The notes beneath the pieces were generated by a model. It ran no database searches. It saw only the letters and a list, made by a program, of their open reading frames with translations, and was not told where the DNA came from. Source: Gammaproteobacteria bacterium (GTDB taxonomy: Bacteria > Pseudomonadota > Gammaproteobacteria > GRL18). From it: DNA of 8,660 nucleotides. Made by a program: the position numbers and the translations under genes. Positions 1 through 4,407 of this stretch are shown in pieces. The stretch lies in the NCBI GenBank assembly GCA_013139395.1, contig WTAX01000285.1:1-8660 (forward strand). The letters run 5' to 3'. How positions within the stretch are numbered: position 1 is the first letter of the stretch; each line of letters begins with the position of its first letter.

Positions 1-6
1 TTACCG

Positions 7-897
7 CTATGAAGCCGAGTCTTTAGCCAGAAAGCGCTGCCAGCAAACAGACCTGTCACCAAAGACAAAAAAGTCCGGGTTAAGAACTGATTCTTTGGTG
101 TTATACGTCAATGCCTGCATGTTAGTATCAGTAATTAAACCACCGGCTTCTTCAACAATACATTGTGCAGCTGCCGTATCCCATTCCGATGTGGGTCCCA
201 ATCGAGCGTATATATCAGCTTCACCTTGAGCAACCATGCAGGATTTTAGAGAACTGCCCATGTATTTTAGCTCATAGCCATTAAACTCTTTTTCTAAATT
301 ATCAAAAAAGGCCTGCAGGGCTGGACTGCGTGCAGAATGAGTACCGGCGATAATTATTTTTCTTGGTTCATCAACCGGACATTGAGCGCAAACTTGAATT
401 TGCTGAGCCTGATCAGCATCATTTAAATAAAATGCACCATTTCCTTTACAAGCATAAAAACTACACTTTTTAACCGGGCTGTAGATAACACCAATCACTG
501 GATTATGGCGATGAATCAAAGCAATATTGACACTAAACTCCCCTGTTTTTTCTATAAATGCTCTTGTGCCATCCAGTGGATCAACTAACCAATAAGTCTC
601 CCAGGTGGATCTTTCTTCATAGGGAATTTCATCTGACTCTTCAGACAAAATGGGGATGTGCGGGGTAAGTTCAGATAAGGTTTGCACAATTAATTCATTG
701 GCGACAAAATCAGCTGTTGTAACCGGAGTATTATCTTTCTTATGCTCTATTTTAAAATCAGTCTCATAAATTTCCAGTATCTTTTGTCCCGCCAGACGTG
801 CCAGTTCAATCGCAGCAGGCAATACTCTGCGTAATTCTCCTTTTAAAGAATCCGGAAGTGCTTGCTCTAATGTTGAACATATTTCAGTTGATTGCAT
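7..897 (-). CDS. cysQ: 3'(2'),5'-bisphosphate nucleotidase CysQ
   Basis: This is an inositol-monophosphatase-fold phosphatase. The family removes the 3'-phosphate from pAp, a by-product of sulfate assimilation and of 4'-phosphopantetheine transfer, and it is Mg2+-dependent and sensitive to Li+. The metal and substrate motifs are in the expected order: SEES at about residues 85-88, WLVDPLDGTRAF at 103-114 (Asp106, Asp109, Gly-Thr 110-111) and EWDTAAAQ at 238-245. The 296-residue protein is longer than E. coli CysQ (about 246), mainly because of an N-terminal leader of about 20 residues. No signal peptide or membrane segment is apparent, so it is probably cytoplasmic or peripheral to the inner membrane. 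The ATG start is supported by an AAGGG Shine-Dalgarno a few bases upstream. The gene begins 24 nt after the nudE stop and is surely co-transcribed with it. The nudE-cysQ order with yrfG divergent is a familiar gammaproteobacterial arrangement. Function is assigned from family motifs. Confidence 0.93.
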   Translation of the reverse strand: MQSTEICSTLEQALPDSLKGELRRVLPAAIELARLAGQKILEIYETDFKIEHKKDNTPVTTADFVANELIVQTLSELTPHIPILSEESDEIPYEERSTWETYWLVDPLDGTRAFIEKTGEFSVNIALIHRHNPVIGVIYSPVKKCSFYACKGNGAFYLNDADQAQQIQVCAQCPVDEPRKIIIAGTHSARSPALQAFFDNLEKEFNGYELKYMGSSLKSCMVAQGEADIYARLGPTSEWDTAAAQCIVEEAGGLITDTNMQALTYNTKESVLNPDFFVFGDRSVCWQRFLAKDSAS

Positions 898-921
898 GAA
901 AACCCTTATGCCCTTTATGAA

Positions 922-1509
922 CTAATCCGCTGTTTCTGCACTATTACCAGCAGAACGTTGTGCCAGTAATGCTTTGATAATATATGCGGCGGCAATAGTT
1001 CTTGCCTCGGTGACATCTGTACGCATAGACAGCTCATCAATGTTATCCAGTTCCCATAATACCACTTCCAGAGGTTCAGGCTCATCCCCTTCAAGCCTTG
1101 CAGGATATAAATCTTCCGCCAGGACCAGATGTGTCAGGTGCCCCATATAGCCTGGAGCTAAAGTCATTGATTTTACCAATGTTAACTTTCTGGCTCCAAA
1201 ACCAACCTCTTCCTGAAGCTCTCTGTTCGCTGCTTCTTCAATGGGTTCATCACTTTCGATACGTCCCTTAGGAAACATGAGTTCATAACCTTCCACACCA
1301 ACCCCATATTCTCTAACCATCAAGACGGTATCATCATCGTGTAATGCAACCACCATAACACCACCTCTACTCGAGCCTTTGAGACGTTCATAAACCACTT
1401 CCACACCATTATTAAAGGTGATGTCTAATTGTTCTATGCGGAATAAACGGCTTTGAGCAACGATTTTACAATCCGTAATGGTGGGAGTTGTTAATATTTT
1501 TTTTGTCAC
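922..1509 (-). CDS. nudE: ADP compounds hydrolase NudE (Nudix)
   Basis: This Nudix hydrolase of 195 residues splits ADP-ribose, Ap3A, NADH and related ADP-containing compounds, with preferences as known for E. coli NudE. A complete Nudix box is visible: Gly82, Glu88, then Arg96-Glu97-Leu98, Glu100-Glu101 and Gly103-Phe104, which fits GX5EX7REUXEEXGU. The following APGYMGHLTHLVLAEDLYP segment (118-136) and the MRTDVTEART tail (162-171) are typical of the NudE subgroup rather than NudF. The start is a GTG at 1507-1509, backed by an AGGT Shine-Dalgarno seven bases upstream; no ATG fits as well. It is the first gene of an operon with cysQ and diverges from yrfG. The protein should be cytoplasmic. 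The acidic C-terminal tail after residue 185 looks unstructured and carries no motif I recognise. Confidence 0.93.
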   Translation of the reverse strand: MTKKILTTPTITDCKIVAQSRLFRIEQLDITFNNGVEVVYERLKGSSRGGVMVVALHDDDTVLMVREYGVGVEGYELMFPKGRIESDEPIEEAANRELQEEVGFGARKLTLVKSMTLAPGYMGHLTHLVLAEDLYPARLEGDEPEPLEVVLWELDNIDELSMRTDVTEARTIAAAYIIKALLAQRSAGNSAETAD

Positions 1510-1615
1510 ACTAAAGACCTGCCTGTTCCAATCTAAAAGTTGCTATAATAGCAGTTTTCTTAGGCGTTTAGAAACTTGTTTCCACCTGGTACTTTAGAGA
1601 TAGAAGGCAAAAACA
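1510..1615. promoter_or_regulatory. Divergent promoter region nudE / yrfG
   Basis: This 106-nt gap separates two divergent genes. A consensus -10 hexamer TATAAT (1544-1549) reads toward yrfG. It sits inside the symmetrical 13-mer TGCTATAATAGCA (1541-1553), whose other strand offers TATTAT reading toward nudE. The two -10 elements therefore overlap almost completely. I find no good -35 at 16-18 nt in either direction, so the exact promoters are uncertain. A second small symmetrical motif, GAAACTTGTTTC, lies at 1571-1582 in the yrfG leader and could be an operator, but nothing identifies a regulator. Confidence 0.45.
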
Positions 1616-2269
1616 TTGTTGGACTGGAATAAAATAGATAGCGTTTTTCTTGATATGGACGGCACATTACTGGATCTTCATTTTGATAACCATTTCTGGC
1701 TCGAGCATGTCCCGCAACGTTATGCAGAAAAACACGGCATATCCCGGCAAGCAGCTCTTGATAAGTTGATTCCTCTTTTTAAATCAATGGAGGGGACTAT
1801 TGACTGGTATTGTGTTGATTATTGGACGAAAGAGCTTGAACTGGATATCGCCCTGCTCAAAGAAGAAATTAAGCATTTAATTCAAGTACATCCATTTGTT
1901 ATTGAGTTTTTGGAAAAACTGGCAAAAGCAGGTAAACGTCGCGTTCTGGTGACCAATGCCCATCAAAAAAGCCTTAATTTAAAAATGAACAACACACCAT
2001 TATCAGGCTTGCTGGACTCAATTATCAGTGCTCACCAGCTCGGCATTCCCAAAGAGGAAACTAATTTCTGGAAGCAGCTCAGCAGTTTAGAAACTTATAA
2101 TCCGCAAAGAACACTTTTAATTGATGATAATCTGTCAGCACTCACTTCAGCCAAAGAGTATGGCATCAGGCATCTACTGGCTATATACAAGCCCGACTCG
2201 AAGGCAGACATTAAGAATGTCGGCTCATTTCAGGCGATTCACTCCTTTAAAGAAATAATGCCTGAATAA
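1616..2269 (+). CDS. yrfG: GMP/IMP nucleotidase YrfG (HAD family)
   Basis: This is a haloacid dehalogenase-superfamily phosphatase of 217 residues (E. coli YrfG is about 222). E. coli YrfG dephosphorylates IMP and GMP in purine turnover. The four HAD motifs are present: motif I DMDGTLLD at 13-20 with nucleophile Asp13 and acid/base Asp15; motif II VTNAH at 112-116; motif III Lys146 in GIPKE; motif IV LLIDD at 167-171 with the metal-binding Asp pair. The FDNHFW and DWYCVDYW segments (23-28, 63-70) match YrfG closely and argue against a general HAD label. The start is TTG at 1616, preceded by an AAGG at 1604-1607. The next codon is also TTG, so initiation one codon later is equally possible. 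The gene diverges from nudE-cysQ. Its downstream side meets the DUF3392 gene convergently across a long hairpin. The substrate is inferred from family similarity. Confidence 0.88.
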   Translation: MLDWNKIDSVFLDMDGTLLDLHFDNHFWLEHVPQRYAEKHGISRQAALDKLIPLFKSMEGTIDWYCVDYWTKELELDIALLKEEIKHLIQVHPFVIEFLEKLAKAGKRRVLVTNAHQKSLNLKMNNTPLSGLLDSIISAHQLGIPKEETNFWKQLSSLETYNPQRTLLIDDNLSALTSAKEYGIRHLLAIYKPDSKADIKNVGSFQAIHSFKEIMPE

Positions 2270-2297
2270 AACAGTTAAAGTAACTACTAGCCTACTG

Positions 2298-2440
2298 TTA
2301 ACAAAAAGTCTGTGGTTGCTTATTTTTCTGACTTTGATTGTCTGAGCGCCAGCGACTCTCGTAACAAGAAGTCAAAGTCAGAAAAATAAGTGACCATAGG
2401 CTTATCAAACTTTATTTAGAAATACTCACTGAGTAGTTAC
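2298..2440. repeat. 143-nt dispersed hairpin repeat, copy 1
   Basis: This is the first of two same-orientation copies (the other is 2806-2948). By hand alignment they differ at about 11 bases plus two one-base indels. The core is an imperfect palindrome with 32-nt arms at 2306-2337 and 2372-2403 around a 34-nt loop. The inner 19 bp (CTTATTTTTCTGACTTTGA and its complement) pair perfectly, and the outer 13 positions have four G/T-type mismatches. A 37-nt tail (2404-2440) is also shared and contains the symmetrical TACTCACTGAGTA. There is no room for a protein. It could be a small non-autonomous mobile element or a REP-like structural repeat. I recognise no named family. It occupies nearly all the gap between convergent yrfG and the DUF3392 gene. 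Confidence 0.85.
2301..2403 (-). terminator. Possible intrinsic terminator after the DUF3392 gene
   Basis: Read on the minus strand, the long hairpin of repeat copy 1 ends in a GC-containing stem base that runs into five T residues (CTTTTTG). This lies shortly after the DUF3392 stop codon and is the layout of a Rho-independent terminator, although the stem is unusually long and AT-rich. In the plus direction, out of yrfG, no T-run follows the stem. Confidence 0.4.
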
Positions 2441-2441
2441 A

Positions 2442-2774
2442 TTAAATGCGATTCTTTTTTTCTGCAATTGTACCCAGGGCAATAAACACGCATACGACTA
2501 ATGGTCCTAAATAGATCATGCCCAGCGAAGCAAGTAATTTGGTCAGCATAGGAGCACCGTAGATTAATAATGCACCATAGCCAAAAGCACATAATAAAAT
2601 AAAAATCAGCGTTCTGAATAAAAAATGCAAGCCGCCGATTTGACGCTTTAGCATACGATTAATGGTATCACCATAGATAACCAGTAAGGTCGCCATAATT
2701 GCTGTGGAAATATCTGCTAACCACGGATATAGCCACTGCGAAAATTGAATGATCATTATCTTTATTTCGTACAT
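2442..2774 (-). CDS. DUF3392 family inner-membrane protein
   Basis: This 110-residue hydrophobic protein resembles the DUF3392 family of gammaproteobacteria, whose function is not established. Three membrane segments are visible at about residues 15-35, 52-73 and 81-104. They are separated by a basic loop (RMLKRQIGGLH, 40-50), and the C-terminus is basic (EKKNRI). The ATLLVIYGDTINR stretch (28-40) and the CAFGYG motif (62-67) are the parts I recognise from the family. Family members are usually about 105-110 residues, so it appears intact. The first ATG is used, although the preceding AGAGAG is a weak ribosome site; Met7 is the alternative start. It lies 3' of rsmE on the same strand, but 181 nt and a hairpin repeat separate them, so co-transcription is doubtful. 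Its stop codon lies one base from repeat copy 1. Confidence 0.8.
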   Translation of the reverse strand: MYEIKIMIIQFSQWLYPWLADISTAIMATLLVIYGDTINRMLKRQIGGLHFLFRTLIFILLCAFGYGALLIYGAPMLTKLLASLGMIYLGPLVVCVFIALGTIAEKKNRI

Positions 2775-2805
2775 AGTCTCTCTTTTTTTACCTGGAAACG
2801 TGTTA

Positions 2806-2948
2806 TTAACAAAAAGCCTGTGGTTGCTTATTTTTCTGACTTTGATTGTCTGAGCGCCAGCGACATCTCGTAACAGAAGTCAAAGTTATAAAAATAAGTG
2901 ACCATAGGCTTAACACTCGTAATTTAGAAGTACTCACTGAATAATTAC
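2806..2948. repeat. 143-nt dispersed hairpin repeat, copy 2
   Basis: This is the second copy of the element at 2298-2440, in the same orientation and 508 nt away start to start. The arms are 2814-2845 and 2880-2911 around a 34-nt loop. The right arm has two changes relative to copy 1, one giving G/T and one giving C/T opposition, so the stem is slightly weakened. The 37-nt tail (2912-2948) is the least conserved part next to the hairpin but closely matches at its far end. The copies flank the DUF3392 gene completely, so recombination between them would delete or duplicate that gene. Confidence 0.85.
2809..2911 (-). terminator. Possible intrinsic terminator after rsmE
   Basis: This is the same design as at copy 1. 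On the minus strand, downstream of rsmE, the stem closes with AGGCTT and continues as T residues (CTTTTTG). If functional it would separate rsmE transcription from the DUF3392 gene. The call rests on visible hairpin plus T-run only. Confidence 0.4.
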
Positions 2949-2955
2949 CTCTTTT

Positions 2956-3663
2956 TTAGATTAACCGGCCTAATAACACCGGAATAGCATTTTCCACCCG
3001 AAGGATACGCTCACCCAAATGACAGGTGGTAAATCCTGCCTGCTTAAATTTATCAACTTCATAATCAATAAATCCGCCTTCAGGTCCAATAGCCAGAGTG
3101 ATCGCATGCTGACTATTAAGCGCACACAAATCACCGTGCCCCGGATGAGCAATAATAGCTCTGCTGTCTTGAATTAAATCAGGCAAAACATCTTCAACAA
3201 ATGGTTTAAAGCGCTGGTAGCACTTCACTTCAGGCATTATGGTATCCTTCGCCTGCTCTAGTCCCAGGATCAGGTGTTGTTGTATTTTATCTGCTTCCAG
3301 CCAGGGCGTTTGCCAATAGCTTTTTTCCACTTTGGCAGAATGAATAAGACTTAACTGTTTAACACCCATTGCACTAATCGTTTGTAATATGCGTTTCAGC
3401 ATTTTGGGTCTTGGCAATGCCAGAATCAAATGTACCGCAAGAGGTGCAACAGGCTCTTTATCTAACTGCACAGATAATTCTATCTGCCGCTCATCAACAG
3501 CAATAACCGTACCTTGTCCAATCTGGTCATTAACCAGACCAACGCTCAGTTGTTCATTTACTTTGATTTTTTTTACTGACAACAGGTGTTGCAGACGATA
3601 ATCAGTCAACCTTACCCGACCAGGTGAAATGAAATCTTGAGGAAAAAGCAGCAACAGATTCAT
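2956..3663 (-). CDS. rsmE: 16S rRNA m3U1498 methyltransferase, RsmE family
   Basis: This is a SPOUT-class, SAM-dependent RNA methyltransferase. Its family methylates N3 of U1498 in 16S rRNA of the 30S subunit. Numbering from the upstream TTG, an N-terminal PUA-like part (to about 75) precedes the knotted catalytic part. The latter shows LALPRPKMLKR (84-94), the SAM-loop IGPEGGFI (195-202) and LGERILRVENA (219-229). The C-terminal motif reads LRVENA where canonical RsmE has LRTETA. Together with PRPKMLKR and KVEKSYWQTP (114-123), this places it in a variant branch I associate with gammaproteobacteria. I chose ATG at 3663 (235 residues) because MNLLLLFP is the usual start of that branch; a TTG at 3672 would add three residues. 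Neither has a strong Shine-Dalgarno. The family assignment is firm. Whether this branch acts on U1498 itself is inferred. Confidence 0.87.
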   Translation of the reverse strand: MNLLLLFPQDFISPGRVRLTDYRLQHLLSVKKIKVNEQLSVGLVNDQIGQGTVIAVDERQIELSVQLDKEPVAPLAVHLILALPRPKMLKRILQTISAMGVKQLSLIHSAKVEKSYWQTPWLEADKIQQHLILGLEQAKDTIMPEVKCYQRFKPFVEDVLPDLIQDSRAIIAHPGHGDLCALNSQHAITLAIGPEGGFIDYEVDKFKQAGFTTCHLGERILRVENAIPVLLGRLI

Positions 3664-3730
3664 TTTAAGCAATACCAGTAAGCATATTTAAAAGGGGGAA
3701 AAAGAAACCGCTATTTCCGGATGGTTATCA

Positions 3731-3826
3731 CTAATCGCCGGGATAACTACTTTGACGAAATGAAACATTTCTAAAGTACTAATCGCTGGGATAAACACTT
3801 TGACGAAATGGGACATTTCTAAAGTA
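3731..3826. repeat. Two-unit 48-bp direct tandem repeat with hairpins
   Basis: Two head-to-tail units, 3731-3778 and 3779-3826, differ at five of 48 positions. Each unit contains a small hairpin, GAAATG-NNA-CATTTC, flanked by an outer ACTTT/AAAGT pair. The two adjacent differences in the hairpin (AA versus GG) fall in the loop, so the stem is preserved. The second unit ends at the base before the stop codon of the YkgJ-type gene. The adjoining sequence at 3673-3730 contains a purine-rich AAAAGGGGGAAAAAG but no third unit that I can align. The repeat probably belongs to a dispersed family. It has no coding content, and I see no T-run that would make a clear terminator. Confidence 0.8.
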
Positions 3827-4234
3827 TTAACTCGGTTGTTCCATTTTCTTTAGCTTTTTGTCCCATTTTTTAAAGCGTTTCTGACAATAAGCCAATAGCT
3901 CATCATAGGTTTTAAAGTAAAGTTCAAAACCTTCCTCTGCCGGCGAGTCATATTCACAATAATCATTGGAGTATTCACGGCAAATATGGGGACGCCTGGT
4001 ATAAATGCCGCAGTCACCATTAGCTTTCAATTGTTCACAAGGTGTAAGAAACATGAGAAACCAGCCGTCTTCATCTTTATAAAATTCCACATTTGCATGA
4101 GAAATCTGCCAGAGCATCAACTGAAAATCATCCTTTTTTCTAGGACTATCAATTTGTTGCGTTATATATTGGCAACATTTTGTTCCGGGGCAATAACTGC
4201 ATTTATTTTCTGGCGTGATAGTAATTTGTTTCAT
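3827..4234 (-). CDS. YkgJ-family cysteine-cluster protein (putative Zn/Fe chelating)
   Basis: This 135-residue cytoplasmic protein has the cysteine pattern of the YkgJ/UPF0153 family (CxxCxxxxCC class): Cys12, Cys15, Cys20 and Cys21 near the N-terminus. A second cluster follows at Cys66 (TPCEQL), Cys75 (GDCGIYTRRP) and Cys85 (HICREY), with Cys93 beyond it. The CGIYTRRPxxCR segment is the family signature. The family is annotated as zinc- or iron-chelating, with no settled reaction. The C-terminus (119-131) is strongly basic, with KR, KK and KKLKK runs, which hints at nucleic-acid or membrane-surface contact; this is inference only. The start ATG at 4232-4234 leaves just 11 residues before the first cysteine. 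No good Shine-Dalgarno precedes it. The gene diverges from the hybrid kinase, and nothing links the two functionally beyond position. Confidence 0.82.
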   Translation of the reverse strand: MKQITITPENKCSYCPGTKCCQYITQQIDSPRKKDDFQLMLWQISHANVEFYKDEDGWFLMFLTPCEQLKANGDCGIYTRRPHICREYSNDYCEYDSPAEEGFELYFKTYDELLAYCQKRFKKWDKKLKKMEQPS

Positions 4235-4407
4235 CTGTTTTATGTTACACTAAAAAAATAGTAATACTTTAATTTTATTACTTCAGTGACGATTAAGTAA
4301 ATATATTCATATAAACAATAGATCCTATTAAACTTCCAGTTAACTTACAATAATTAACTGATATTTTTATTCGCTCTTTTCTTTGTATGGTTATCTAAAA
4401 ATAAATA
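4235..4407. promoter_or_regulatory. AT-rich divergent intergenic region with inverted repeats
   Basis: This 173-nt gap must hold promoters for the YkgJ-type gene and the hybrid kinase. The clearest structure is a perfect 7-bp inverted repeat, CAGTTAA and TTAACTG, at 4337-4343 and 4354-4360 with a 10-nt spacer. This has the size of a dimeric regulator site and lies about 48 nt before the kinase ATG. A second, AT-only inverted repeat, AGTAAT/ATTACT, is at 4260-4265 and 4277-4282, close to the YkgJ start. I cannot pick a convincing -35/-10 pair in such AT-rich sequence, and no known operator consensus fits. Confidence 0.35.

Noticed and set aside
2298..2948. Composite transposon or IS with terminal repeats
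   Set aside because: The gene between the copies is a DUF3392 membrane protein, not a transposase. The copies are in direct orientation, and no target duplication is evident.
2970..3152. Minus-strand 60-codon open frame within rsmE
   Set aside because: It lies entirely inside rsmE in another frame, has no family resemblance and no ribosome site.
3389..3601. Plus-strand 70-codon open frame opposite rsmE
   Set aside because: It is antisense to a well-supported gene and its composition looks like a reverse-frame shadow.
3673..3730. A third, degenerate unit of the 48-bp repeat
   Set aside because: I could not align it beyond a few bases.
3731..3826. CRISPR array
   Set aside because: The two units are directly adjacent with no unique spacers, and no cas gene is present.
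3986..4261. Plus-strand 91-codon open frame opposite the YkgJ-type gene
   Set aside because: It overlaps the conserved cysteine-cluster gene in antisense, and the apparent hydrophobic tail arises from AT-rich intergenic sequence.
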